A stretch of DNA of 64,000 nt from Verrucomicrobiota bacterium (GCA_003218375.1 QHNH01000022.1:124001-188000); one strand, 5' to 3'; positions 25,741-34,565 are shown, counted from the first letter of the stretch. The notes: generated by a model not told the origin, from the sequence alone. Numbers and translations: made by a program.

Positions 25741-26766
25741 AGGTGGCTGCATCGTTTCGCCTGGTTCACCGCCATCGCGACCCTCCTTCTCATTTGCAGC
25801 GGCGGCATGGTCACGAGCAAAGGCGTCGGTCTCGCCGTGCCCGATTGGCCGACCACATTTGGTTACAACATGTTTCGCTTCCCCATCTCCAAATGGGTCG
25901 GCGGGATTTTCTTCGAGCACACCCATCGTCTCATCGCTTCCATCGTCGGGTTCCTGACGATCGTGCTCGCCATCTGGATCTGGCGCGTCGATCACCGGCG
26001 CTGGCTCCGCAACCTCGGCTTCGCCGCGCTCGGCGCCGTAATTCTCCAGGGCGTCCTCGGCGGATTGCGCGTGACCTTGTTGAAAGATGAAATCGGAGTT
26101 TTTCACGCCCTCCTCGCCCAGGCGTTTCTTGGAATGGTGATTGTCATCACGCTCGCGACCTCCTCGCGACTTTGGCGGCGGCTTTCTCGAAACAGTTCTC
26201 TGCCTGCGCGAGTGCGAGCCCTTTGCCGCGTCGTGATCTGCACGACGATAGTCATCTACCTGCAGCTTGGGCTCGGCGCCACGATGCGCCATCAGCATCG
26301 CGATCTCTCGATCCTCGATTTCCCGTTAGCCTACGGAAAGCTGATTCCCGACACGTCACCCGCGAAGGTGGCGGAGATTAATACGTGGCGTGATGCCCGC
26401 GCCATGTCCGACGTCACGCCCTTCCATATTTGGCTGCAAATGACCCATCGCTTTGTCGCCGCGGTCATCGCCGCCGGCGTCATCGCCTCGCTGTTTCTCG
26501 CGCGCCGAACTGGGGGCGACGCGGGAATGGTTTCGCGCTTTGCCGACTTCTGGTTCCTCCTTCTCGCCTTCCAGATTGCGCTCGGTGCCTGGGTCATTTG
26601 GAGCAACAAAGCGGCGGACATCGCGACCGCGCATGTGGCGGTCGGAGCAACGATGTTCGCGCTCGGCGTTTCTTTGTCCGCCATTTGTCTTCGGCTTCTG
26701 CGCGATCGGGAACTGTCGGCATCTCCTCGCCAAGCGCCCGTTTCGATGGAGATTCCCGTTTCATGA
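25681..26766 (+). CDS. ctaA: haem A synthase CtaA/COX15
   Basis: A 361-residue, eight-TM protein. Four His ligand sites are seen: FFEHTHRLIAS, GVFHALLAQ, WLQMTHRFVA and ATAHVAVGA, as expected for the two haem-binding halves. It converts haem O to haem A for the aa3 oxidase. Start 25681 (MSASEF) is preferred; an ATG 24 bp upstream is also in frame. The first ~20 residues are encoded by repeat A3 and are unlikely to be conserved. The stop overlaps ctaB by 4 bp. Confidence 0.92.
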   Translation: MSASEFDSGLAPAAIADRGSRWLHRFAWFTAIATLLLICSGGMVTSKGVGLAVPDWPTTFGYNMFRFPISKWVGGIFFEHTHRLIASIVGFLTIVLAIWIWRVDHRRWLRNLGFAALGAVILQGVLGGLRVTLLKDEIGVFHALLAQAFLGMVIVITLATSSRLWRRLSRNSSLPARVRALCRVVICTTIVIYLQLGLGATMRHQHRDLSILDFPLAYGKLIPDTSPAKVAEINTWRDARAMSDVTPFHIWLQMTHRFVAAVIAAGVIASLFLARRTGGDAGMVSRFADFWFLLLAFQIALGAWVIWSNKAADIATAHVAVGATMFALGVSLSAICLRLLRDRELSASPRQAPVSMEIPVS

Positions 26767-27674
26767 AAAGCGCGACGCTCCCAACGGAAATCGATCCGGC
26801 GATTCCTGTTCCGGAACGGAGACGCTTCATGTCGGATTTCGCAGAGCTGGTCAAAGCGCGGCTTACGTTGCTCGTTCTGCTCACGACCGCCGTCGGCTAT
26901 TATCTCGGCGCGACCGGCCCGATCAATCGGCTCGGACTTTTTCATGCGGTGTTCGGGACAGCCCTCGCGGCTGCTGGCGCCGCCGCGCTCAACCAATGGT
27001 GGGAGCGCCGGCTCGACGCCCTCATGCATCGCACGCGCACCCGCCCGATTCCCGCCGGCCGCATGACCCCGCGTGATGCCCTGGCTCTCGGGTGCCTGCT
27101 TTCCACCGGCGGGATCGTTTATCTGAGCGTCGCCTGTAATTCGTTGAGCGCCCTGCTCGCCGCCGCCACGATCATCATTTACATCTTCGCTTACACGCCG
27201 CTCAAACGGGTCAGCACTTTCAACACGCTCATCGGCGCGATCCCCGGAGCGTTGCCGCCCGTGGTCGGCTGGGCGGCCGCGAGTGGCCGCCTCGATATCG
27301 GCGCGTGGAGTCTCTTCGCCATCCTCTTCTTCTGGCAACTGCCGCATTTTTTTGCGATCGCCTGGATGTATCGCGAAGATTATGCGCGGGCCGGGTTCGA
27401 GATGATTTCGAAGGACGATAAAACCGGCGCCCGCAGCGCGAGCCAAAGCGTGCTCTTCTGCATCCTCCTGTTGTTGATCTCCGGGATTCCCCAGTTCCTC
27501 GGCCTCGTCAGTGCCGTCTACCTCATCGTCGAACTGGTTCTAAATGGTTTGTTCATCCTCGTCGCGATGCGATTTCTGCGGACTCAACAGGCGAGCGACG
27601 CGCGGAAACTTTTTCTCACTTCGATCGCCTACCTGCCGTTGCTCCTGGGCGCCCTCGTGCTCACGAAAATATGA
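26763..27674 (+). CDS. ctaB: protohaem IX farnesyltransferase CtaB
   Basis: A 303-residue UbiA-family prenyltransferase with about nine TM helices. The diagnostic polyprenyl-binding region NQWWERRLDALMHRTRTRP lies at ~75-93 and the second Asp-rich loop near YREDYARAGFEM. It makes haem O from haem B for CtaA. The start at 26763 follows the ctaA stop by ATGA overlap. The gene overlaps the SCO gene by 4 bp, so ctaA-ctaB-sco is a tightly coupled unit. Confidence 0.94.
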   Translation: MKSATLPTEIDPAIPVPERRRFMSDFAELVKARLTLLVLLTTAVGYYLGATGPINRLGLFHAVFGTALAAAGAAALNQWWERRLDALMHRTRTRPIPAGRMTPRDALALGCLLSTGGIVYLSVACNSLSALLAAATIIIYIFAYTPLKRVSTFNTLIGAIPGALPPVVGWAAASGRLDIGAWSLFAILFFWQLPHFFAIAWMYREDYARAGFEMISKDDKTGARSASQSVLFCILLLLISGIPQFLGLVSAVYLIVELVLNGLFILVAMRFLRTQQASDARKLFLTSIAYLPLLLGALVLTKI

Positions 27675-28342
27675 AAACGGAAACTGCGTCGGTTGCGGTG
27701 CGGACTCCGGCGCCAAAAAGCGGGAGAGCGTGGAAAATCACGCTGATTCTTATTCCACTCGTCACCGCGGCCTTTCTCTTTTGGCTGTGGCGGTTCCAAG
27801 TGAACGCTCTTTCGCACCGGCCCCTGCCTTCGTACGGAAACGTGCCGAGCTTCGAGCTGGTGAATCAGGACGCGCAGCCGTTCGGTTCGGAACAGTTATC
27901 CGGCAAAATCTGGATCGCCGATTTTATCTTCACCAGTTGTCCCGGTCCGTGCCCGATTATTAGCACGCGCATGAGCGAGCTGCAAAAGCCGCTGGCAAAG
28001 AGCGATGTTCACTTGGTCTCGTTCAGCGTCGATCCCGAGAAGGATACGCCTGAAGTCTTGCGCGCGTATGCCGATAAGCTGCGGAAGGAACCGCTCCGCT
28101 GGGATTTTTTGACCGGGCCGCTCGAGGCGATCGCATCCCTCTCGCATCACGGCTTCAAGCTGGCCATCGCCGTGGAAGAAGAACCGGGCACAGGTCCGGT
28201 CCACAGCACTCGCTTCGTCCTGGTCGATCGCCGCGGAACGATCCGCGGTTATTACGACGCTCTCGCGCCGGATGGGGTCACGAAGTTACTCGCCGACACG
28301 AACCACCTCCTGCGCGAGCAACCGACGGAACATAGGCCTTAG
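27671..28342 (+). CDS. SCO1/SenC copper chaperone
   Basis: A 223-residue membrane-anchored thioredoxin-fold protein (TM ~22-42). Copper ligands are C90 and C94 (TSCPGPC) and H178 (VHSTRF). SCO proteins insert copper into the CuA site of CoxB, fitting its place at the end of the oxidase operon. The last residues (TEHRP) and the stop codon are contributed by repeat element C1, which begins at 28326. Confidence 0.93.
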   Translation: MKTETASVAVRTPAPKSGRAWKITLILIPLVTAAFLFWLWRFQVNALSHRPLPSYGNVPSFELVNQDAQPFGSEQLSGKIWIADFIFTSCPGPCPIISTRMSELQKPLAKSDVHLVSFSVDPEKDTPEVLRAYADKLRKEPLRWDFLTGPLEAIASLSHHGFKLAIAVEEEPGTGPVHSTRFVLVDRRGTIRGYYDALAPDGVTKLLADTNHLLREQPTEHRP

Positions 28343-28434
28343 GCCTGTGCGCCCAGCGGATATTTTATCCGCTGTCTATGGTGTTCAGCGGAGTGAAACT
28401 CCGCTGGGCGCACAGACTGGAAGTCTATGTTCCG
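28326..28434. repeat. palindromic repeat family C, copy C1 (bidirectional gene end)
   Basis: 109 bp bounded by CGGAACATAG and CTATGTTCCG. Each arm holds two mini-hairpins: GCC-TTA-GGC and AGCGGATA/TATCCGCT with loop TTT on the left; AGCGGAGT/ACTCCGCT with loop GAA and ACT-GGA-AGT on the right. It provides the stop of SCO and, on the other strand, the GGAACATAG end of rmlA. A second copy of the same length is at 51252. Confidence 0.88.
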
Positions 28435-29327
28435 CCAGGTTCGGGATGATGCGCCGCCGGGCCTTCTTCGCAGACCATCCGCAGATATTCGCGATACTCG
28501 CCCTTCGGCAATCCTTCGACGATTTGCTCCAATTGCCTCTGATCGATGAAGCTCATCCGGAACGCCACCTCCTCCAGGCACGCGATCTTCAATCCCTGGC
28601 GATGTTCGATCGTAGCGATGTAATTGCCGGCTTCGAGCAGACTCGTTTGCGTCCCAGTGTCGAGCCACGCCATGCCGCGCCCGAGCGGCTTCACGTGCAA
28701 TTCGTTGCGCCGCAAATAAACCAAATTCAAATCCGTGATCTCCAACTCACCTCGGGCGGACTGCTTGAGTTGGCGGCAGAACTCCACGACATGCCCGTCG
28801 TAAACATAGAGCCCCGGGATCGCGAAATTGCTCTTCGGTTCCTTCGGTTTTTCCTCGAGGCTAATGGCGCGCCCGTCCGGCCCGAACTCCACCACGCCGT
28901 ATCGTTGCGGGTCGCGCACCTGATAACCGAAGATGCAGGCGCCGGTCTCGATCGCGAGCGCGTCGCGGTAGAAGTTGAGGTTCCCGTAGAAAATATTGTC
29001 GCCGAGAATGAGCGACGCGCCGGAGCCGCCCAGAAAATCGGCGCCGATCAAAAACGCCTGCGCGATTCCTTCCGGTTTCGGTTGCGCCGCATATTCGATC
29101 CGGATACCGAGCCGCGCGCCGTCGCCCAGGTAATCCTCCAGCATCGGCAGGTCTTTTGGCGTGGAGATGATCAGGACTTCGCGCAAGCCGCCGAGCATCA
29201 AGGTCGCGAGCGGATAGCAGATCATCGGCTTGTCGTAAACCGGCAGCAATTGTTTGCAGACGATCTTGGTGAGCGGATAAAGCCGCGTCCCGGCGCCGCC
29301 GGCGAGAAGGATCGCTTTTTTGTTCAT
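28425..29327 (-). CDS. rmlA: glucose-1-phosphate thymidylyltransferase
   Basis: A 300-residue RmlA/RfbA nucleotidyltransferase. The dNTP-binding LLAGGAGTRLYPLT (7-20), KQLLPVYDKPMI, LGDNIFYG, the VVEFG/EEKP signature and WLDTGT near residue 222 are all present. It makes dTDP-glucose, the first step to dTDP-rhamnose and other sugars. The other rml genes are not nearby. The protein ends in GGT, from the repeat sequence GGAACATAG. It lies 13 bp downstream of a glycosyltransferase on the same strand, pointing to exopolysaccharide or LPS work. Confidence 0.93.
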   Translation of the reverse strand: MNKKAILLAGGAGTRLYPLTKIVCKQLLPVYDKPMICYPLATLMLGGLREVLIISTPKDLPMLEDYLGDGARLGIRIEYAAQPKPEGIAQAFLIGADFLGGSGASLILGDNIFYGNLNFYRDALAIETGACIFGYQVRDPQRYGVVEFGPDGRAISLEEKPKEPKSNFAIPGLYVYDGHVVEFCRQLKQSARGELEITDLNLVYLRRNELHVKPLGRGMAWLDTGTQTSLLEAGNYIATIEHRQGLKIACLEEVAFRMSFIDQRQLEQIVEGLPKGEYREYLRMVCEEGPAAHHPEPGGT

Positions 29328-29340
29328 GAAAAGAGAAGCG

Positions 29341-31254
29341 TCACGCGCCGGCGCTCCAATGGTTGAGCCGATTGACCCATTCCTGCCAGAAACTGGCTGG
29401 CCGCGTCAAATCGATCCTGCTCACCGGCTTGAGCCAGCGCAGGCCGCGCACGATCGGATTGTTCGAGGCCGCGCGATCGAAGAAGAACGGCGCGCCGATT
29501 TGTTCGCTCAGCTTGCGATGGGCGATCCGGCCGCCGACGGCATGGTGGAGAACGTGCTCAATCGTTTCGCGGGACAAGGCCGGCCGCGCTTCGATCGATG
29601 TGCTCAAACTAACGCCGAGAATCTTCTTGAGAAGCAACCCGCAAACCAGCGCGCGAGAGCTGGTCGCGTGGACGTGGCAAATTTTTCGCTGGGCAAACAT
29701 CCGCCGGAGCGTCACAGCAAAACGGGCCTGCCGCAAAAAGAGATCGACTGGCGCGCGATGCGATTCGTTGGCGCGATTGTCTTCGAGCGCCAGAACCAGC
29801 TCGCGGTTCGCCTGCCATTCGGCCTCGATCGCCATCGCGTCCGGCAGGAATTCGAGCTGGAGCGCGAGCCGCTTCTGCTGGGCCGAGAGCCGTTGATCCG
29901 CGTTAAAGTCGCAGACAAACGCCTGCACATCCGAAGTACGTTTCGCGACTTCATTCAGTTCCTCTTCGAGCGAAGTGAGGGCATCGTCCGGCCATTGGTC
30001 GATCAGGTAAGCGATGCGCGGTTCGGCAATGGTCGCCGCGGTTTTCGGGCCGGGCCTGGTTTTTTCCAGCATTTCGATGAGGGGCCGGACCGTAATCCCG
30101 ACTTGGAAATGTTGCTCGACGCGCGCGCGTCCGGCCGCGCCGTAGCGCGCCTGCAATGCGGAATCGCGGCAGAGCGTCTCGAGCGCATCAGCGAAGAGTC
30201 CGCTTTCGCCGGCGGGCACGAGCAAACCCGTTTCCTTGTCGACCACCGATTCCGGAATGCCGGCAAGCGTCGTCGAGACAACTGGGCGCGCCGAAGCCAT
30301 CGCCTCGAGGATCACGGTGGGAAAAATATCGCTCGCGCCATTGTCGGCGGTAGTCGAAGCGAGCGCGAAAATGTCGCACGCTCGCAATTTTTCGAGCACG
30401 CAATCCTGCGGCAGCGCGCCCGCCAGCGTGACCCGGTCGCCGAGGCGCAGCTCCGCGATCTGGTGTTGCAGTTTCTCGCGCAACGGCCCGTCGCCGATGA
30501 TCTCGCAATGGAACTGGATGTTGCGCTGGCGCAATTGTTCGCAGGCTTCGATCAGGTATTCGAAGCCTTTGAACGCCACCAGCCGCCCGACGCTGAGAAT
30601 CTCAACCGCCCCGTCGGCGATTGGTTTCGGGCCGGCCTCGAGAAAGTTCGTCAGGTCCATCCCGTTGTAGACCCGGTGGATTTTGCTTGCCGCATTCGGA
30701 CACCGCGCCTGCATCAAGCCGCGGCTGTATTCCGTTTCCACCGCCACGAATTCCGCTTCGTCACAGATTTCGCGGAGCAGGTCGTCGTTTCCAAGATCGG
30801 CCATGAAATCCTGGCCGTGCGCGGTCATGCTGAACGAAAGACCGGACATCGCCTTCAGGAACAGGGCGGTGTGCGCGGCGCGATTGGCGAAATGGACATG
30901 AAAATGATCGACCGCGTGCCGGCGGAAAAGCTCGGCGAGATAACTCGCGTTCCGCGCCCGCGTCGGCGCCTTCACCGCCGGGCCGTATTTCTGTTCGTGC
31001 GCTTCGACCAGTGCGCGTGGCCAGCGGTTCTCCGTCCTCGCCTTTTCTTCCCACAGCCGCACGATCGGCGAGGGGGGCGCGTAATGGATCGGGGCCTGGA
31101 GCCGTTCGGCGTGCGGATGCCGGATGCTCGTCAGTGGTGGATGAATCGACCCGACCGTGAGATCGAACCCGCGCCGCTCCAGCTCCAGCATTTCCATGTC
31201 GCAAAAAGTTTGCGAGAGCACGGGGTGACGCGAGTAGAGGTAGCCGAGACGCAC
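29341..31254 (-). CDS. GT4 glycosyltransferase with ~250-residue C-terminal extension
   Basis: A 637-residue protein. The GTG at 31254 (VRLGYLYSRHPVLSQTF) is preferred because upstream codons lie in a repeat array. Residues ~1-385 are a group 1 glycosyltransferase: acceptor domain with HVHFANRAA and MTAHGQDF, donor domain with VGRLVAFKGFEYLIEA, DGPLREKLQ and FPTVILEAMASARPVV (E-x7-E type). Residues ~400-637 resume with RIAYLIDQWP and CHVHATSSRA, resembling a second, degenerate acceptor half. Substrate unknown; with rmlA it probably builds surface polysaccharide. Confidence 0.85.
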   Translation of the reverse strand: MRLGYLYSRHPVLSQTFCDMEMLELERRGFDLTVGSIHPPLTSIRHPHAERLQAPIHYAPPSPIVRLWEEKARTENRWPRALVEAHEQKYGPAVKAPTRARNASYLAELFRRHAVDHFHVHFANRAAHTALFLKAMSGLSFSMTAHGQDFMADLGNDDLLREICDEAEFVAVETEYSRGLMQARCPNAASKIHRVYNGMDLTNFLEAGPKPIADGAVEILSVGRLVAFKGFEYLIEACEQLRQRNIQFHCEIIGDGPLREKLQHQIAELRLGDRVTLAGALPQDCVLEKLRACDIFALASTTADNGASDIFPTVILEAMASARPVVSTTLAGIPESVVDKETGLLVPAGESGLFADALETLCRDSALQARYGAAGRARVEQHFQVGITVRPLIEMLEKTRPGPKTAATIAEPRIAYLIDQWPDDALTSLEEELNEVAKRTSDVQAFVCDFNADQRLSAQQKRLALQLEFLPDAMAIEAEWQANRELVLALEDNRANESHRAPVDLFLRQARFAVTLRRMFAQRKICHVHATSSRALVCGLLLKKILGVSLSTSIEARPALSRETIEHVLHHAVGGRIAHRKLSEQIGAPFFFDRAASNNPIVRGLRWLKPVSRIDLTRPASFWQEWVNRLNHWSAGA

Positions 31255-31260
31255 GAAAAG

Positions 31261-31350
31261 TTGAGAGGTTGAGTGGTTGAGAGGTTGAGCGGAAAAGAGA
31301 AAAACGTCGAGCCAGAGTCCTCTCAACCCCTCAACTGCTCAACCTCTCAA
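31261..31350. repeat. short-period inverted array before the GT4 gene
   Basis: Left arm: GGTTGAGA/GGTTGAGT units of 8 bp. Right arm: CCTCTCAA, CCCCTCAA and related complements. The centre is about 30 bp. The array occupies the gap up to the Dabb gene stop. Confidence 0.75.
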
Positions 31351-31358
31351 CGTGCTTC

Positions 31359-31676
31359 CTACGAGAATCGCACGTCCTTGCCCGGGTCCATCTCGAAATC
31401 CAGCGAAAGCGAATCGGCCGTGTTCGGCTTGATCACTTCTTCCATGAACTTCACCTGGATCGGGTCCTCACGAAAGATTTCGAATTTGTCCATCGACTCG
31501 AAATCGATCGCGATGAAAAAAGGCCAGGGCAGCTCGGGATCGATCCGTTTCCCGCACTTGATGCTGAGCACCTCCGGGATCTTCAAGAGCTGCATCCGGG
31601 TGTTCATCATCATCTCCTCGATGCGGGCCGGAGTGACCTCGGGCTTGAGTTTGAACAGGACGACGTGATGCACCAT
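31359..31676 (-). CDS. Dabb (stress-responsive alpha/beta barrel) protein
   Basis: A 105-residue ferredoxin-like domain protein starting MVHHVVLFKLKPEV, the usual opening of Dabb proteins, with the closing FMEEVIKPNTADSLSLDFE. Family members form dimeric barrels; some are enzymes, most are uncharacterised. It stands alone between repeat arrays, so context gives no function. Confidence 0.8.
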   Translation of the reverse strand: MVHHVVLFKLKPEVTPARIEEMMMNTRMQLLKIPEVLSIKCGKRIDPELPWPFFIAIDFESMDKFEIFREDPIQVKFMEEVIKPNTADSLSLDFEMDPGKDVRFS

Positions 31677-31784
31677 GGGGGCTTAGGTTTAGGCGGGGAA
31701 CGCTCCCCGCGCAAGCTGTATTCCGGGAGGATTTTTCTGATTATTTCCGGCCTTTGACCTCCGCCCTCCGACCTCCGGTCTTGG

Positions 31785-32156
31785 CTATTTTTTCCAGTCG
31801 AGCGCGCCTTTCTTGAGCGCGTAAACGTAACCGACCATCAGGATCGAGATGAAGCTGAGCATGCTCCAGAGCACCAGTTTGCTCTCGACGATCATCTCTT
31901 TGTAAACGACCGCCCACGGATACATGAACACGATTTCGAGGTCGAACAGGATGAAGAGCATCGCGACCAGGTAAAACTTCACGCTGAAGCGCGGCTGCGC
32001 TTCGCCTTGCGGCACCATGCCGCACTCGTAGGCGGTGTCCTTCACCCGCGTGCGTCGGCCGGTCTTGCCGAGCAACACGCTCACGAGCAACGCGGAGACG
32101 GCGAACCCGATCGCTACCCCGATGTGGAGCAGGAGCGGAAGATAATCGCGAAGCAT
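31785..32156 (-). CDS. nuoA: NADH-quinone oxidoreductase subunit A (solitary)
   Basis: A 123-residue protein with three TM helices. KDTAYECGMVPQG and FSVKFYLVAMLFILFDLEIVFMYPWA are diagnostic of NuoA, including the conserved Cys loop near the quinone site. The start at 32156 has an AAAGGA site upstream. NuoA is a core membrane subunit of complex I, normally followed by nuoB. Here downstream lies a Dabb gene and no other nuo gene is in the window, so the rest of complex I must be elsewhere. Confidence 0.9.
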   Translation of the reverse strand: MLRDYLPLLLHIGVAIGFAVSALLVSVLLGKTGRRTRVKDTAYECGMVPQGEAQPRFSVKFYLVAMLFILFDLEIVFMYPWAVVYKEMIVESKLVLWSMLSFISILMVGYVYALKKGALDWKK

Positions 32157-32190
32157 ACCGATCCTTTCGGGACCAGGACTTAACGGAACG

Positions 32191-32568
32191 TTACTTGGTG
32201 GCGGCGGCAGCAGCAGCAGCGCGCGCGATGGCGGCGTTGCGAGCGCTGGCGGCGGCGGCGGCGGCAGCGGGAATGTGCCCGTTCTGCGGCGCGATCGCCT
32301 GGGCGAGCGCGGAAGGCAGCCCTTTGTATTTCTTGCCGGTCTTGCGAACGGCTCCGCGGGCCACCAGGTTCTGAAGCTTTTCGTAAGCACGGAGGCGCAG
32401 CATCTCTTCGCCGCCGCTGGCCGCATTCCGGGCCCGGAGATTTTCGTGCACGATATCAAAGAGCTGTTTGAACTCGAACGAAGCGCGGCGAGAGAGCACC
32501 GCCACCAGCTCTTCGGTCACAAGATCGGGAACTCGACGGGAGAATGCGTTTTTCTTGAGAATAGCCAT
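32191..32568 (-). CDS. Ala-rich small protein, possible winged-helix
   Basis: A 125-residue protein. Residues 1-85 are basic and helical with a pattern (FKQLFDIVHENL ... YEKLQNLVARGAVRKTGKKYKGL) compatible with a winged-helix fold. Residues ~95-125 are nearly all alanine, broken by RN and AR. Start MAILKK at 32568 is preferred over one 21 bp upstream. It lies 34 bp upstream of nuoA on the same strand and may be co-transcribed. Not recognised; a nucleoid or DNA-binding role is a guess. Confidence 0.6.
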   Translation of the reverse strand: MAILKKNAFSRRVPDLVTEELVAVLSRRASFEFKQLFDIVHENLRARNAASGGEEMLRLRAYEKLQNLVARGAVRKTGKKYKGLPSALAQAIAPQNGHIPAAAAAAASARNAAIARAAAAAAATK

Positions 32569-32735
32569 AGGGCGGCAATCATACCACATCTGGCCCGCTT
32601 CGCAGCAGTTTTCTCCGACCTCCGTTTAGCCATTAACTCTCAATGGTTTAGGTCATTTTCGGCTCTTGCTCTTGCTCGTGCTCTTACTCTTTCCGGCGAG
32701 AATAAATGTCGCCGAATTGATCAGGAACAGGATCC

Positions 32736-34565
32736 CTACGGAGAATTGTTGGGACTCGGCGAGGGTGAACGCGCCGACTGCGACGGCCCCGGCGGCGGCG
32801 GTGTGGGAAGAGACAATGTCATTACCGTCGTGCCGGGGCCCGACGCTTGGGTTTGCTGACGGTTAATCACCGCCGCGGCGCTCGCGGCTGTGACCGCTCC
32901 GATCACCGTTTGATAAAGCGGCACGGTCCCAACCGACTCCGCCACGTAACCGTCGCCGCGATAACTTTGCGACATCACAATCGGGCTCAGATGCTTCGTG
33001 ATCACATCTGCCGGCGGCAGTTTGCCTAAGTCCACGGTGTCGGAAACGGCCGGCAAAAAAGCCGCGCCCATCGCGAGCAGCGGTCGCAGCGTTGTATCAA
33101 AGCGTGCGTATACCAGCGCCGGATCCACGTAAACAAATGCCTGTTGGGCGGTCGGCACCGCGCTCTCCGCATTCTGAAAATTCCTCGAGGCCGCCAACTC
33201 GGACGCGCCGGTCACGCGTTTCATCGCGGTCTCGACCGATCCATGATCCGGTCCGACGACAAGCATCCGATCGGACAACCCGATGGTGGGCGAAAAGGAA
33301 AACAGCTGTCCGGTCGGGCCACTTGAGAAATAATGGATGCCCTCCTTTTCCGCATGCGTCCATGGCGCCTCGCCCGTGTTCGGAGTCGTTATCGTCGTGA
33401 CGATCTTGTTCGCTTTCGCGGCGTCTTTTACCGGCATCGCGGCCACGAGCGAAGGCCATTGCGAATTGGCGCCCCAGCTTCCGACCAGTCCCACCTCGGA
33501 CCCGAAAGCACTTTTCCATTCCTCGAGCGTGATTCCATTCGCGGAAAGCGCGCCGGTGATCTTTTGCAAACCGCTCAACCAGCCAAGCCCCGCGGTTTGC
33601 CAACCCGGTTCCATTTCCTTCCGCAAATCCAGCACACTCGCTGCATAGAGAAAGGTATCCTTGTTCGCAATCGGCAGCGACGCGCGGGTCAGGTTCCCGA
33701 GGTCTGGCACTTTGGGCATCCCGAGGAACAGGGTGTCGCGAATTCTGCCGCCATCGAACGCGGTCGCGGCGCAGAAACTTCGCACCTGGCGCAACCCCGC
33801 CAGTTGGTCCGAGGACGCCTCCGCCTTGTCCGGCGGCATTAACTTCTCGATGAACCGATCCACCCGACTATAGGCGAGAGCGGCGTAACTCGCCGGCATG
33901 TGCTTCGACGCCGCGAGATAAACCTCGTCCGCCGAAAGCGCCGTCTTCGCGTCCTTCACCCGGCCATCCGCGCGATCGAGCAGCGACTTCAGGTTGTCGA
34001 CGTCGTTGGCGAAGAAGAACCATTGCCCGGCCCACGCCGTCGAGAGTTTCACGAGGCCCGCGCTTTCCACCTGAATCTGGCGCCCCTGATATTCGACGGT
34101 CTCCCGTCTTACGTCCGCCCCGTTGATGATGAATTTCGCCTTCCAATCTTCCACTACCTTCGCCGTTTTCTCAGCGTCGCCCGCGCAACGAAAACCGCCG
34201 GCCCATTCCCAGGCGCTCGCCTCGATTGAGAGCACCGCGAAGAACGCGTCCTTCATTTCCAGCGCCGAGATGTCGTCCACGGTCTGGCCGATCCGGCCTT
34301 CGGTGGGAACTTTCGACCGCGGCTTGGCCAGGAACTCCTGCACCGCCGGTTCCTTCCAAAGCTGGTAGAGATCGGTCCGGTGCCACTCGTCGCGGGAGCG
34401 GTTGAAATCCGGCAGATGAACCAGGGCGAGCGTCTCCTTCGGCAGCAGCGACGCCACCGCCAGGCTCGAAGTATGGTGCGTCCGATAAAATCCCCACCAG
34501 ATCGCCCCCGCCGCGACCGCCGAAGCCAGGATCAGCAACTGAAATTTTCTCATGGAGTCAGCCAT
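32736..34565 (-). CDS. exported DUF3352-like protein
   Basis: A 609-residue protein with an N-terminal signal or anchor (FQLLILASAVAAGAIWWGF) and a mature part beginning SLLPKETLALVHLPD. It has the layout of DUF3352-like surface proteins of Verrucomicrobia and Planctomycetes: long alpha/beta repeats, ending here with a Pro/Ser-rich tail. No catalytic motif is recognised. The start at 34565 has a plausible GAGAGG site; an ATG 12 bp later is possible. Function unknown. Confidence 0.65.
   Translation of the reverse strand: MADSMRKFQLLILASAVAAGAIWWGFYRTHHTSSLAVASLLPKETLALVHLPDFNRSRDEWHRTDLYQLWKEPAVQEFLAKPRSKVPTEGRIGQTVDDISALEMKDAFFAVLSIEASAWEWAGGFRCAGDAEKTAKVVEDWKAKFIINGADVRRETVEYQGRQIQVESAGLVKLSTAWAGQWFFFANDVDNLKSLLDRADGRVKDAKTALSADEVYLAASKHMPASYAALAYSRVDRFIEKLMPPDKAEASSDQLAGLRQVRSFCAATAFDGGRIRDTLFLGMPKVPDLGNLTRASLPIANKDTFLYAASVLDLRKEMEPGWQTAGLGWLSGLQKITGALSANGITLEEWKSAFGSEVGLVGSWGANSQWPSLVAAMPVKDAAKANKIVTTITTPNTGEAPWTHAEKEGIHYFSSGPTGQLFSFSPTIGLSDRMLVVGPDHGSVETAMKRVTGASELAASRNFQNAESAVPTAQQAFVYVDPALVYARFDTTLRPLLAMGAAFLPAVSDTVDLGKLPPADVITKHLSPIVMSQSYRGDGYVAESVGTVPLYQTVIGAVTAASAAAVINRQQTQASGPGTTVMTLSLPTPPPPGPSQSARSPSPSPNNSP

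Noticed and set aside
29320-31272. Long plus-strand frame of 650 codons
   Set aside because: It is antisense to the GT4 gene, whose motifs are clear; the plus frame is Arg/Phe-rich with no family pattern. High GC leaves such mirror frames open.
31696-31713. Rho-independent terminator after nuoA (GCGGGGAACGCTCCCCGC)
   Set aside because: A stem is present but it is ~70 bp past the gene and no T-run follows on either strand.
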